Part shown: one piece after another, positions 50,828 to 60,188 of the stretch
Position numbering within the stretch: position 1 is the stretch's first letter
Layout of the letters: each line of letters starts with the position of its first letter
Assembly (NCBI GenBank): GCA_018646605.1
Contig: JABGUL010000042.1
Location: forward strand, 1 to 64,000
DNA from: Flavobacteriaceae bacterium
GTDB taxonomy: Bacteria; Bacteroidota; Bacteroidia; Flavobacteriales; Flavobacteriaceae
Length of the DNA stretch: 64,000 nucleotides
Reading direction: 5' to 3'
The notes under the pieces: generated by a model
The model's input: only the letters and a program-made list of their open reading frames with translations
The model's database searches: none
Told to the model about the DNA's origin: nothing
Made by a program: the position numbers and the translations under genes

Positions 50828-52033
50828 CTATTCTGAGGTTAAATTAGGGTTAATCCCAATTAAATGGCTTCTAACTTTAACAGGCTGTAAATTTTCTTTT
50901 TCTAATTCAAGTTTCATTGTTTTACTATTTTCAAGTGGCATATGACATGAAATACAATCCGAAAGATTAGGCGTTTTTAGTGTTGTATTTTGATTGTGTT
51001 TGATTCCTTGATGACACGAAATACAGATATTATTAAATTTAACCTCCATTCCTCTTTCAGTTTTATGTGGATCATGGCATGTCATGCAGTCCATTTTTTT
51101 AGATTTCTGAAAGCACATGCTAGCCATTAAAAGACCAACTTGATTTGCATGTACATCTAATTTATTTGAGGAGGGTGTTTTATAATTGGTCGAAATAAAT
51201 TCTGTGAGTTCATCACCAGCTTGAAAAGAAAAGCTTTTAATACTGCTCTCCTGTCCAGTACCAGAATGGCAAAGAGCGCACATACTAATTCTTTGATCTT
51301 GAGAAAAATTAGCATATCGAGTAATGTATTTTCCTACAGTATCCAATCTGTTTTTCCTTTGATAGTTTACATGTTTTACTACTTCGCCGTGACACCTTTG
51401 ACAATCGATTCCATATATTATTTGATTTTTTACATAGCGATTGTTTTGTGTAGCACTTGAGGGATTCTCAGGCCTTGCATAGGTGGTATGACATTCAAGG
51501 CATCTAGGAAAAATGGGTCGCATAGGAGATAAAGCGGATGTATAACCAGGGCTATTAATCCATTGGTTTAGCGGAGAAAAGTGCGATCCTTGAAGTTGGA
51601 ATAGTGACGTGTCTTCCCAGTTTAAAAAAGAGCGACCTATTTTATTTCCAGAACCAATAATTAGATCCATGCTTTTTTTAAAAACAGGATTTTCGGACTG
51701 ATTCAAATATCCTTCCTGGAAAGCTGCTCTTTCTTTTTGAGTGAATTTTATGAGGTCTCCATTTCCAAAAGATAAAAGGTTATTGTTTGGAATGAATGCC
51801 TCTTCTATCAATTCAAAGCGAAATGGTTTTGAGGTATTGTAATGTGAGGTTTGAAGGTGGGATGCAACAATTTGTGGATGACACTCTATGCATGAGTTCA
51901 TACCAACATATTCAAGACCATTAGTGTGTTTGGCTATAACTGATAGGGGAATAAATTCGCTGCTATGGTTGACACATGAAAAAGTAAGTGTTCCGATAAG
52001 AATCAGAAATAGAAAGCGCATGACTTTAATCAT
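50828..52033 (-). CDS. Seven-haem c-type cytochrome lipoprotein, 401 aa
   Basis: Seven CxxCH motifs are visible: CIECH, CLECH, CQRCH, CALCH, CMTCH, CISCH and a second CISCH, spread from residue 48 to about 365. The N-terminus MRFLFLILIGTLTFSC (from residue 5; ATG at 52021) is a lipoprotein signal. So the protein is an extracytoplasmic electron carrier tethered to a membrane. The spacing resembles the cytochrome c554/c' and doubled-CXXCH families. Haem attachment would depend on CcsBA (11793-14948). A reductase partner is not seen nearby; the function is unassigned. Confidence 0.87.
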   Translation of the reverse strand: MIKVMRFLFLILIGTLTFSCVNHSSEFIPLSVIAKHTNGLEYVGMNSCIECHPQIVASHLQTSHYNTSKPFRFELIEEAFIPNNNLLSFGNGDLIKFTQKERAAFQEGYLNQSENPVFKKSMDLIIGSGNKIGRSFLNWEDTSLFQLQGSHFSPLNQWINSPGYTSALSPMRPIFPRCLECHTTYARPENPSSATQNNRYVKNQIIYGIDCQRCHGEVVKHVNYQRKNRLDTVGKYITRYANFSQDQRISMCALCHSGTGQESSIKSFSFQAGDELTEFISTNYKTPSSNKLDVHANQVGLLMASMCFQKSKKMDCMTCHDPHKTERGMEVKFNNICISCHQGIKHNQNTTLKTPNLSDCISCHMPLENSKTMKLELEKENLQPVKVRSHLIGINPNLTSE

Positions 52034-52100
52034 AGAAAATTTTCTATTTATAAAAGTAACATATTTATGTTAAAGGTTTTTTGGTTTACATTGACTTGTA

Positions 52101-52141
52101 AATAAAAATAGTCCCAAAAACAAATAATCTTCGGGACTATT
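52101..52141 (-). terminator. Terminator of ssrA
   Basis: On the minus strand AATAGTCCC (52133-52141) pairs with GGGACTATT (52107-52115) around a 17-base loop, followed by a T-rich stretch. It lies just after the tmRNA 3' end. Confidence 0.7.
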
Positions 52142-52144
52142 AAG

Positions 52145-52540
52145 TGGAGTCGGCGGGAGTCGAACCCGCGTCCAAACAAGCGATCAAAAAGCTTTCTACA
52201 AGTTTAGGTTTCGATTAATTTTCGAATTAGCCCTGACCGAAACCTGCCCAAACCAACCTTATCATCTTTATTGAAAAACACAACCGATGCTTTTGTGTTT
52301 CGATGTTGACTTTTATGGTGCCTCAATATAAATCGCCGTCAACAAGGGCTATTCAGAGACATCCAGCTTCCTGACCTAGTCAGGACTTGGCATTAACGTA
52401 CTATAATTCTGTTAATTATGCAGCTAGAGCGTAGTTATTCTCGCCATTTAAAAGTGTGAACAATGAGATTTACGAGCTGTAATTCAGCGCTCGACTTGCT
52501 TACCTTTTCATGCGTCCTGCTGTCAAAACCAGACGACCCC
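52145..52540 (-). ncRNA. ssrA: tmRNA (ssrA)
   Basis: The 5' end GGGGTCGTCTGGTTTTGACA and 3' end GGTTCGACTCCCGCCGACTC form the alanyl-tRNA-like domain, with acceptor pairs GGGGTCG / CGACTCC; CCA is not encoded. The tag reading frame (52416-52445) codes GENNYALAA and stop, preceded by the resume alanine supplied by the charged tmRNA. Length about 396 bases is normal. tmRNA with SmpB rescues stalled ribosomes and tags the nascent chain for proteolysis. Confidence 0.96.
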
Positions 52541-52568
52541 ATGAATTTTCAAAGAACTAATTAAGGTG

Positions 52569-52597
52569 CAAATTTACAAAGATTGCGCCAAACCCAA
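52569..52597 (-). promoter_or_regulatory. Promoter TTG-N18-TAAATTTG of ssrA
   Basis: On the minus strand TTG (52595-52597), 18 bases, then TAAATTTG (52569-52576). Both boxes and the spacing fit the Bacteroidota consensus. About 25 transcribed bases would precede the mature 5' end. Confidence 0.65.
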
Positions 52598-52654
52598 TGT
52601 GATTATTATTTTATTAATCTTTTATCCTAATTACTTGATTAATAATCGTTAGGT

Positions 52655-52688
52655 TTTCTCGCTCTAGTGAGAATTAATAATATATTTG
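52655..52688 (+). promoter_or_regulatory. typA promoter region with inverted repeat and TATATTTG
   Basis: TATATTTG (52681-52688) is a -7 box 19 bases before the ATG. Just upstream, TTCTCGCTCTAGTGAGAA (52655-52672) is a near-palindrome placed over the expected -33 region, so it may be an operator. Confidence 0.45.
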
Positions 52689-52707
52689 CACACGCTTAAA
52701 AAACGCT

Positions 52708-54504
52708 ATGACAGCTATCAAAAATATCGCGATTATCGCGCATGTTGACCACGGAAAAACAACTTTAGTAGATAAAATTCTTCATCACTGTAACCTCTTC
52801 CGTAGCAATGAAAACACGGGAGACCTTATTTTAGATAATAATGATTTGGAACGAGAAAGAGGAATTACTATTCTTTCTAAAAACGTTTCTGTAGTATATA
52901 AAGATGTCAAAATTAATATCATTGACACACCCGGCCACGCAGATTTTGGAGGTGAAGTTGAACGTGTTTTGAATATGGCTGATGGTGTTTTACTTTTAGT
53001 TGATGCGTTTGAGGGACCGATGCCGCAAACACGTTTTGTACTAAAAAAAGCAATTGATCTTAAGTTAAAGCCCATTGTTGTTATCAATAAAGTGGATAAA
53101 GAAAACTGTACTCCAGAATTAGTACATGAATCTGTATTTGATTTGATGTTTGAGTTAGAGGCTGAGGAGTGGCAACTTGATTTTCCTACAGTATATGGTT
53201 CTGCAAAAAACAATTGGATGAGCACGGATTGGAATAACCAAACAGACTCTGTTGAGCCTTTATTGGATATGGTTTTAGAGCATGTTCCTAGTCCCGAAAT
53301 AAAAGACGGAAATACCCAGATGCTCATAACCTCTCTTGATTTTTCATCTTTTACTGGTAGAATTGCGATTGGACGTTTACAACGCGGAAATTTAGACAGT
53401 GGAATGCGTGTGAATTTAATCAAGCGAGATGGTCAAAAAATACCATCTAAAATTAAGGAACTTCATCTTTTTGATGGTTTGGGACGTAAAAAGGTAGACC
53501 GAGTTGAGCCAGGAGATTTATGCGCTGTAATTGGACTGGAAGGATTTGACATAGGGGATACTATTGCTGATATTGAGGCACCAGAGGCACTACCTACAAT
53601 TGCTATTGATGAGCCTACCATGAGTATGCTTTTCACTATTAATGATTCTCCATTTTTTGGACAAGAGGGTAAGTTTGTTACCTCTAGACATATTCGCGAT
53701 CGTCTTGAAAAAGAGCTAGAGAAAAACTTAGCTATGCGTTTAGAGACGACAGATAGCTCAGATAAATTTATTGTATTTGGTCGAGGTGTTCTACACTTGT
53801 CTGTACTAATCGAAACCATGCGTCGTGAGGGTTATGAGTTGCAGATAGGACAGCCGCAAGTAATTATAAAAGAAATTGATGGGCAAAAAATGGAACCCAT
53901 GGAAGAATTGACAATTGATTTGCCTGAAGATGTTTCAGGAAAAGCAATTGAGATGGTTTCCCTTAGAAAAGGAGAAATGGTCAGTATGAATCCAAAAGGT
54001 TCTAGAATGATTTGTGAGTTTTTAATTCCTTCTCGAGGAATCATAGGGTTACGAAATCAATTACTTACAGCAACAGCTGGCGAGGCAATTATGAACCACC
54101 GCTTTGTTGAGTTTAGTCCTTACAAGGGTGCTATAGCTGGACGTATAAATGGGTCATTGATATCCATGGAAAAAGGCTCTGCGATTCCATATTCATTAGA
54201 TAAATTACAAGAAAGAGGAAAGTTCTTTGTTGCACCTAATGAAGCTATCTATGCGGGTCAAGTAATAGGTGAAAACAGTCGACAAGATGATTTGGTGGTA
54301 AACGTAACAAAAACTAAAAAGCTATCTAACGTAAGAGCCTCAGGGTCTGATGATAAAGTTAAATTAGCTCCTCCTATTAAATTTTCTCTTGAAGAAGCTT
54401 TAGAATACATACAAAAAGATGAGTATGTGGAAGTAACTCCTAATTCAATCCGTTTACGGAAGGTATTTTTAGATGAAAATGAACGTAAGCGTCAAAAAGT
54501 ATAA
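52708..54504 (+). CDS. typA: Translational GTPase TypA/BipA, 598 aa
   Basis: A ribosome-associated GTPase involved in 50S assembly and stress adaptation. The G motifs are AHVDHGKTT (11-19), DTPGHADFGGEV (about 76-87) and NKVDK (about 129-133). EF-G-like domains III and V follow, then the BipA-specific C-terminal domain (GRINGSLISMEKGSAIPYSL, EYVEVTPNSIRLRK). Length is typical. It converges with ftsE two bases away. Confidence 0.95.
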   Translation: MTAIKNIAIIAHVDHGKTTLVDKILHHCNLFRSNENTGDLILDNNDLERERGITILSKNVSVVYKDVKINIIDTPGHADFGGEVERVLNMADGVLLLVDAFEGPMPQTRFVLKKAIDLKLKPIVVINKVDKENCTPELVHESVFDLMFELEAEEWQLDFPTVYGSAKNNWMSTDWNNQTDSVEPLLDMVLEHVPSPEIKDGNTQMLITSLDFSSFTGRIAIGRLQRGNLDSGMRVNLIKRDGQKIPSKIKELHLFDGLGRKKVDRVEPGDLCAVIGLEGFDIGDTIADIEAPEALPTIAIDEPTMSMLFTINDSPFFGQEGKFVTSRHIRDRLEKELEKNLAMRLETTDSSDKFIVFGRGVLHLSVLIETMRREGYELQIGQPQVIIKEIDGQKMEPMEELTIDLPEDVSGKAIEMVSLRKGEMVSMNPKGSRMICEFLIPSRGIIGLRNQLLTATAGEAIMNHRFVEFSPYKGAIAGRINGSLISMEKGSAIPYSLDKLQERGKFFVAPNEAIYAGQVIGENSRQDDLVVNVTKTKKLSNVRASGSDDKVKLAPPIKFSLEEALEYIQKDEYVEVTPNSIRLRKVFLDENERKRQKV

Positions 54505-54506
54505 TA

Positions 54507-55187
54507 TTATTTTTTCGCAATCACCTCGTTAAGATTGCCTTTGTCGCACTGAAATATCTTTCCTGGAAATTTCATGATCATATTATAGTCATGTGTAGCC
54601 ATGATAACACTCATTCCCTCTGCGTGAAGTTTTCTGAAAAGCTGCATAATCTCTTGGCTAGTTTCTGGATCAAGATTTCCTGTTGGTTCATCAGCAATTA
54701 TGAGTTCAGGATGGTTGAGTAAAGCTCTGGCAATTGCAACACGTTGTTGTTCCCCTCCCGATAATTCAAAGGGAAATTTATTTGTATCAGCAGGTACGTT
54801 TACAAGATGTAAAACCTCACTTACACGAGTTTTTATTTGCTCCTTATTCTTCCAGCCGGTGGCTTTTAGTACAAAAACTAAATTATCAAAAATAGTGCGA
54901 TCGGGGAGTAGTTTAAAATCTTGAAAGACAACCCCTATTTTTCTTCTAAGTAAGGGGATCTGATTTTCCTTGATTTCTGTTAGGTTATATCCAACAATAG
55001 CACCTTGTCCAGCTGAAAGCTGAAGGTCTCCATAAAGTACTTTTAAAAGACTGCTTTTCCCACTTCCTGTTTTACCAATTAAAAAAACAAACTCACCTGC
55101 CCCCACACTAAAGTTTATGTCAGAGAAAATGACATTCTTTTCATTTATAATAGTCGCTTTATCTAGCGTGACAATTGCATTTTGCAT
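54507..55187 (-). CDS. ftsE: FtsE-like ABC transporter ATP-binding protein, 226 aa
   Basis: An ABC ATPase with Walker A GKTGSGKSS (38-46), Q-loop VVFQDFKLLPDRT, signature LSGGEQQRVAIARAL and Walker B LIIADEPTGNLDP, then the H-loop in MATHDYNM. The DFKLLPDRTIFDNL sequence is characteristic of FtsE, which with FtsX regulates peptidoglycan hydrolases in division. No ftsX lies beside it, which is common in flavobacteria. Confidence 0.9.
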   Translation of the reverse strand: MQNAIVTLDKATIINEKNVIFSDINFSVGAGEFVFLIGKTGSGKSSLLKVLYGDLQLSAGQGAIVGYNLTEIKENQIPLLRRKIGVVFQDFKLLPDRTIFDNLVFVLKATGWKNKEQIKTRVSEVLHLVNVPADTNKFPFELSGGEQQRVAIARALLNHPELIIADEPTGNLDPETSQEIMQLFRKLHAEGMSVIMATHDYNMIMKFPGKIFQCDKGNLNEVIAKK

Positions 55188-55300
55188 AGAGAAGGTACTT
55201 TTGTGTTAAAGGTATGTTTTTTGAGTTATTCTTAAATATTTTGTTGATAAAATATACTTTTTCAATTGTTATTGACGTTAGTAGGGTAACATAAATCAGC

Positions 55301-55308
55301 TACCTTTG
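55301..55308 (+). promoter_or_regulatory. -7 element TACCTTTG before the TPR gene
   Basis: TACCTTTG fits TAnnTTTG and ends only 5 bases before the ATG at 55314, predicting an almost leaderless mRNA. A TTG at 55272-55274 is 26 bases upstream, beyond the usual spacing. Confidence 0.45.
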
Positions 55309-55313
55309 TTTTG

Positions 55314-58300
55314 ATGCTTTACCATTTGAAAATCTTAAGAATTAAATGGACTATTGTCTTTCTATTCCCCGCTTTTTTGATGGGGCAATTGTATGATTCA
55401 CAAATGGTTCCAGAAAATGCCGTTCATTATTTTGGATTAGGTTATTTTCCATCTTCATGGCAGACCAATTTATTTTTAAATGATGCGTATGCTTCAAACG
55501 AACTAAAACAAAGAATTGAGTTTAGTACTTTGTCCAATGCGCTCCGACTCAATTATGTTGGGACAGAAAAGATGTTGAGTCAGTTTAAAGCAGATTATCC
55601 GAACTCCCCAGAAACCTCTACCATTGATTTTGATGTTGCAAATTATTATTTTAATAATGAAAAATACCGCTACGCCCTAAAGTGGTTTATGCGTGTTTCG
55701 GAAAATCAAGTTCCCAAAGTGAACCTTCCTGAGTATAATTTCAATAAAGGATATACTTTGTTTTCTGCAAAACGATACAAACAAGCGAAACCCTATCTTG
55801 AAAAAGTAAAAAATAATAAAGTTTTTGAGTCAGATGCGCATTATTATTTAGGTCATATAGCGTATCAGCTTGAAGATTTTGACGAAGCTGAAACACAGTT
55901 TAGTAATATTTCTGATCCTAATCAAAAAGCGAATCTGTCATACTTCCAAGCCGATATGAATTTTAGGCTGGGGCGTTTTAATAAAGCAATCGAACTTGGA
56001 AAACCTTTTCTAGAGAAAGCTACTGAAGATGAGCTTTCAGAAATTTCAAAAATTATTGGGGAAAGTTTTTTTAATCTAGAATCCTATATTGAAGCAGTTC
56101 CTTATCTAGAAGCTTACAGGGGAAAAAAAGGAACCTGGGAAAATATAGACTTCTATCAACTAGGGTATGCTTATTACATGCAGGGAAATTATGAAAAGGC
56201 CGTAGGACAGTTTAATAAAATTATTGGAAAGAAAAATTCCTTAGCTCAAAACGCTTATTATTATTTAGCTGATTGCTATTTGAAAACGAACCAGAAAGCG
56301 GCTGCTCAAAATGCTTTTAAAAGTGCTTCAAGGATGAATTTTGACCCTATAATTAAGGAAGATGCTTTTTTGAATTATGCAAAATTGAGTTATGAAGTGG
56401 GTAACCCCTACGAAGAGCCACCTAACGTTTTATTAGATTTTTTAGAAGCCTATTCTAAAAATGAGCAAGCTGAACTTATTGGTGAACTGCTTATTAACTC
56501 CTACACCAAATCAGGAAATTACGCTGCCGCTATTGATATTTTGGAGGGCAAAAACGGGTATAAAAACAATGAAACTCTTCAGCGTGTTTTAGTGTTAAAG
56601 GCTATTGAAGATTTTAAAATAGGGCTTTTTTCCCAAAGTAGTGAAATGTTTGAAAAGGCACTAAAAATAAATGAAGACAAGTCTCTTGAAGCTTACAGTT
56701 TATATTGGCTTGGGCGTTCGGAATATGAAAGAAATCAATTTGATAATGCTTTAGATATTTTTAAAAAGTTTCAAAAACATTCTGAACGAAATAGTGTTTT
56801 GTCTAATACAAGATTAAGCTATGATATTGCCTACATTTATTTCAAACTTGGCGAATATGCTTTCGCACTGAAATTTTTTAAAGAATTTAATGCTGTAAAC
56901 AGTAGTTTTAATCAGTCGTATCAACGAGATACTTTTTTGAGAATGGGCGATTGTGAATTTGCTTTAAAACAGTATTGGTCTGCGATGGAGTTTTATAACA
57001 CTGCGATCGCTTTAAATTCTGAACAGGGTGCTTATGCTATGTATCAGAAAGGGATAAGTTATGGTTTTGTAGATCGTAATCTTAAAAAGATCGAAACTTT
57101 ACTTCAGCTTACCCAGACGTATTTGAAAGATCCTTTGCTAGATGACGCATTATTTGAATTGGCTTCTTCGTACAGTCGTGAATCTAATACAATTAAGGCA
57201 ATAGAAACGTATGATCTATTACTGTCAAATTATAAAAACAGTCCATACACACCAAGAGCTGGCTTGAATAAAGGATTGATTTTGTATAATAAGGAGCGGT
57301 ATATTGAGGCTAAAACTATATTGGAAGATATCGCCATAAAGTACAGACGCGATCCTGTAGCTCAACAAGCGGTTAGAACATTAAGAGAAATTGCTGTTGA
57401 TCAAGCTGAGGTTTCTGCTTTTGCCCAATGGGTAAAAACCCAAAACTTAAACACATTCTCAGATATAGAGCTAGAAAAAACAGCTTTTACTTCTGCAGAA
57501 AAGCAATTTTTAGACGGGAATACTAATACAGCTGAAAAGTTATTAAAAGAATATATTGAGACTTATCCCCAAGGTGTTTTTGGAAACCCTGCAGGGTTTT
57601 ATTTGGCAGAAATTTATTTTGAAAAAGAACTTTCTATTGAGGCTTTGCCATTTTATCAAGCCATAGTAAACCAACAGGTTTCAAGTTATACTGAAAAGTC
57701 CCTTGTTCGAATTATAACCTTGTTAAAAAAGGAGGGGCGCCAGGCTGAGTCAATCACTTATTTAGAAAAACTAGATCAAATTGCATCTTTTGACGAAAAT
57801 AGACGCTTTGCAAAATTGAATTTAATGCAGGCCTATTATGCTTCAAATGAATTTGAAAAAACACTCGAGACAGCAAATTTTGTTTTAGAAATTCAAAGTT
57901 TAGATTCAACATTGCAATGGGATGCCTTGATACTGAAGGCTCGTTCTGCCCTGATGTTAAGCGATAGTTTGGTTGCGGCTACTGCTTATGAAAAACTCGA
58001 AAGGGTTTCAAGAAAAGATTATGCTTCGGAAGCTCTGTTTTTTAGAGCAGAGCGCTTGTTTTTAACAAAAGACTTTAAAACGTCTATTTCTGTGATCGAA
58101 AAAATAGCAGGAGGAAATGGGCAGTCAAACCTTTGGAATGCAAAAGCCTTGCTGCTTTTGGCTAAAAATTATTACGCTCTTGATGATTCGTTTCAGGCAA
58201 TTTTTGTCTTAGAATCAATTATAGAAAATTTTATAATCTATCCTGAAATTACAGAAGAAGCCAAAAATTTACTTGTGACATATAGAAATTCTGCAGCAGA

Positions 58301-58340
58301 AGAAAATAGATCAATTACACAAAAAGATAATGAGAACTAA
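55314..58340 (+). CDS. Large exported tetratricopeptide repeat protein, 1008 aa
   Basis: A signal peptide (WTIVFLFPAFLMGQ) is followed by about 20 TPR-like helical hairpins along the whole chain, for example FDVANYYFNNEKYRYALKWF, DAHYYLGHIAYQLEDFDEAE, FYQLGYAYYMQGNYEKAVGQ and YSLYWLGRSEYERNQFDNAL. It would be a periplasmic or outer-membrane-associated superhelical scaffold. Its stop overlaps the start of the barrel gene by 11 bases, so the two proteins probably work together. The ATG at 55314 is preferred to the TTG just before it. Function unknown. Confidence 0.85.
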   Translation: MLYHLKILRIKWTIVFLFPAFLMGQLYDSQMVPENAVHYFGLGYFPSSWQTNLFLNDAYASNELKQRIEFSTLSNALRLNYVGTEKMLSQFKADYPNSPETSTIDFDVANYYFNNEKYRYALKWFMRVSENQVPKVNLPEYNFNKGYTLFSAKRYKQAKPYLEKVKNNKVFESDAHYYLGHIAYQLEDFDEAETQFSNISDPNQKANLSYFQADMNFRLGRFNKAIELGKPFLEKATEDELSEISKIIGESFFNLESYIEAVPYLEAYRGKKGTWENIDFYQLGYAYYMQGNYEKAVGQFNKIIGKKNSLAQNAYYYLADCYLKTNQKAAAQNAFKSASRMNFDPIIKEDAFLNYAKLSYEVGNPYEEPPNVLLDFLEAYSKNEQAELIGELLINSYTKSGNYAAAIDILEGKNGYKNNETLQRVLVLKAIEDFKIGLFSQSSEMFEKALKINEDKSLEAYSLYWLGRSEYERNQFDNALDIFKKFQKHSERNSVLSNTRLSYDIAYIYFKLGEYAFALKFFKEFNAVNSSFNQSYQRDTFLRMGDCEFALKQYWSAMEFYNTAIALNSEQGAYAMYQKGISYGFVDRNLKKIETLLQLTQTYLKDPLLDDALFELASSYSRESNTIKAIETYDLLLSNYKNSPYTPRAGLNKGLILYNKERYIEAKTILEDIAIKYRRDPVAQQAVRTLREIAVDQAEVSAFAQWVKTQNLNTFSDIELEKTAFTSAEKQFLDGNTNTAEKLLKEYIETYPQGVFGNPAGFYLAEIYFEKELSIEALPFYQAIVNQQVSSYTEKSLVRIITLLKKEGRQAESITYLEKLDQIASFDENRRFAKLNLMQAYYASNEFEKTLETANFVLEIQSLDSTLQWDALILKARSALMLSDSLVAATAYEKLERVSRKDYASEALFFRAERLFLTKDFKTSISVIEKIAGGNGQSNLWNAKALLLLAKNYYALDDSFQAIFVLESIIENFIIYPEITEEAKNLLVTYRNSAAEENRSITQKDNEN

Positions 58341-60072
58341 GGCCCTTTTTTACAGATTTGTTATGTTCTGCTTGGTATATGTTGCTGTTCAGGGTCAGGA
58401 AAGTGAGTCTATAGGAACACAAGAGGTGTTGGTTGTTAAATCTTATACACCTAGCTTGTCCGATGCTTTTAAAATAAATTCAAGTCCTGTTTCACCCGAT
58501 AGTTTATTGACTAAAGATAAAGTGCTTGAATTTAAAATTAAATCTGTTCCTGTTGTTTCAACCTTTGTTCCTAACAAAGCAACTCCTTTGAAGTTACAAA
58601 GACGCTCTTCTAGAACACCATATAACACCCTTTTTAGTGGAGGTTTTGGAATTAAAAGCCAGCTCTTTTTAGATGTCTCAAGTGTTATTGAATTAGATCG
58701 TACGCAACGTTTTGGTTTAAAGATATACCGTGATGGTTTTGGTGGAGATCTGCCGAATACGATTTTAAAAAGTAACCAGCAGTTTAGTCGTTTTGGTGTT
58801 CATCACAATCTTAGGAGTAATGATTACAATGCAAATACCCTTTTACAATTTGCTACGACCAAAAACAATTATTTTGGTTTGTACGATCGTGATTGGGATA
58901 ATTTATTAATCCTTGGTGTAGATCCAGCGATAAAACGAAGCGTATTCAAAATTAGAACCCATTGGAATTGGTATGACTTCGTAGTAAGGGCAATTGAGTT
59001 TCAGGCTAATTTAACGACTGATAATTTTGATACTTCTGAGCAACAATTGAGTTTAAAAGCTGATTTTGAGATTGAATTAGGGGATGGAAAGATCACGGCT
59101 ACAACCGAAGTAAAGGGATTAAGCACACTTTTTAGGGAGTCTTTTTTTGGAAGAGAACTTCAAGAGGAACAAATTGGAGTTGGATCTTTAGGGGTACATT
59201 GGCAAAATACTTCTTCGGATTTCAAATTAAAGCTTGGTGCAGGAATGGCTTATTCTTCCAAAATGGATGGTTTTTCAAGTGAGTTACTTTATTATCCAGA
59301 AATTGATCTTTCATATCAGAAAAAAGGAAGGGTTATGGTTCCTTATCTAAAAGCAATGGGAGGAGTGAAAATGAATAGTTATCAATCCCTTTATTCTGTC
59401 AATCCATACCTAGCGCCTACGACTACATTAAACCCAACGTTTAGCAAGTATAATGCTTCTTTAGGAGTGCGATCCTCCTTGTCATCTATATTGAATTTCA
59501 ATTTCGGTGTTGTTTATGATCAGATTGAAAACTTTATGCTCTTTGAGCGCCTACCCTTTGATGGGTCAAACAATAATGATTCTTATCGCCTTTCAAATTC
59601 TTATGAAAATAAGTATACCAATCTTGATCTGTATGGCTTTAAAGCAACTATTCGAATAGATCTAGCTAAAAATAATTTTGTTCGTTTTGGTACTAAGTAT
59701 AGTTATTTTAATACTAATAGTACTCAGCAACTTTGGAATGTTCCATCTCTAGAAATGAATTGGGAAGGACAATTTAATTGGAAAGATAATTTAACATTTA
59801 CTTTTCAAGGAAGTCTTTTGGGTGACCGTATTGCAGCTTATTGTCCCATTTTTTTAAATCAACAAGTTGATAACGTGCAGTTTCAGGAAGAAAATGTTCC
59901 ATTGTTTGTGAGTACAACATCTCATGTAGCATACAAGCTTTCAGATCAGTTTGATGTTTTTGTTAAGCTTAAATTAAATTCCGTGGGTCCACATGGACGT
60001 TGGCTTTATTATAACGAACCCTCCTTTCTCTTATTGGCTGGGGTGACATACAAATTTGATTTTCAGTATTAA
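58330..60072 (+). CDS. Outer-membrane beta-barrel protein without plug (TonB-receptor-like), 580 aa
   Basis: The N-terminus FYRFVMFCLVYVAVQGQESE is a signal peptide. About 80 residues of linker (TQEVLVVKSYTPSLSDAFK... KLQRRS) lead to alternating amphipathic strands up to the C-terminal aromatic YKFDFQY, an outer-membrane assembly signal. No plug-domain signature such as IRG...PLYVVDG is present. It resembles proteins labelled TonB-dependent receptor in flavobacteria, but could as well be a porin or export channel. The 11-base overlap with the TPR gene indicates coupled synthesis. Confidence 0.8.
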   Translation: MRTKALFYRFVMFCLVYVAVQGQESESIGTQEVLVVKSYTPSLSDAFKINSSPVSPDSLLTKDKVLEFKIKSVPVVSTFVPNKATPLKLQRRSSRTPYNTLFSGGFGIKSQLFLDVSSVIELDRTQRFGLKIYRDGFGGDLPNTILKSNQQFSRFGVHHNLRSNDYNANTLLQFATTKNNYFGLYDRDWDNLLILGVDPAIKRSVFKIRTHWNWYDFVVRAIEFQANLTTDNFDTSEQQLSLKADFEIELGDGKITATTEVKGLSTLFRESFFGRELQEEQIGVGSLGVHWQNTSSDFKLKLGAGMAYSSKMDGFSSELLYYPEIDLSYQKKGRVMVPYLKAMGGVKMNSYQSLYSVNPYLAPTTTLNPTFSKYNASLGVRSSLSSILNFNFGVVYDQIENFMLFERLPFDGSNNNDSYRLSNSYENKYTNLDLYGFKATIRIDLAKNNFVRFGTKYSYFNTNSTQQLWNVPSLEMNWEGQFNWKDNLTFTFQGSLLGDRIAAYCPIFLNQQVDNVQFQEENVPLFVSTTSHVAYKLSDQFDVFVKLKLNSVGPHGRWLYYNEPSFLLLAGVTYKFDFQY

Positions 60073-60126
60073 CCGGTTTTTTTTTTTTGATTTAAAATTT
60101 AGTTAGTTTCAATACTTGATTTTCAT

Positions 60127-60134
60127 TACATTTG
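60127..60134 (+). promoter_or_regulatory. -7 element TACATTTG
   Basis: TACATTTG fits TAnnTTTG, 54 bases before the amidohydrolase ATG. No TTG box at the right spacing. Confidence 0.45.
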
Positions 60135-60188
60135 CACGAATATTTTATCTTTTTAAAATATTATTTTTAACACATCTATGTTCCAAAA

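Noticed and set aside
52034-52707. Possible CRISPR array or riboswitch in the gene-free stretch
   Set aside because: No regular repeats; the stretch is explained by tmRNA, its terminator and promoters.
52785-53423. 212-codon open frame antisense to typA
   Set aside because: It lies wholly inside the well-conserved typA gene, and its translation is Ser/Ile-rich and matches no family; a shadow frame.
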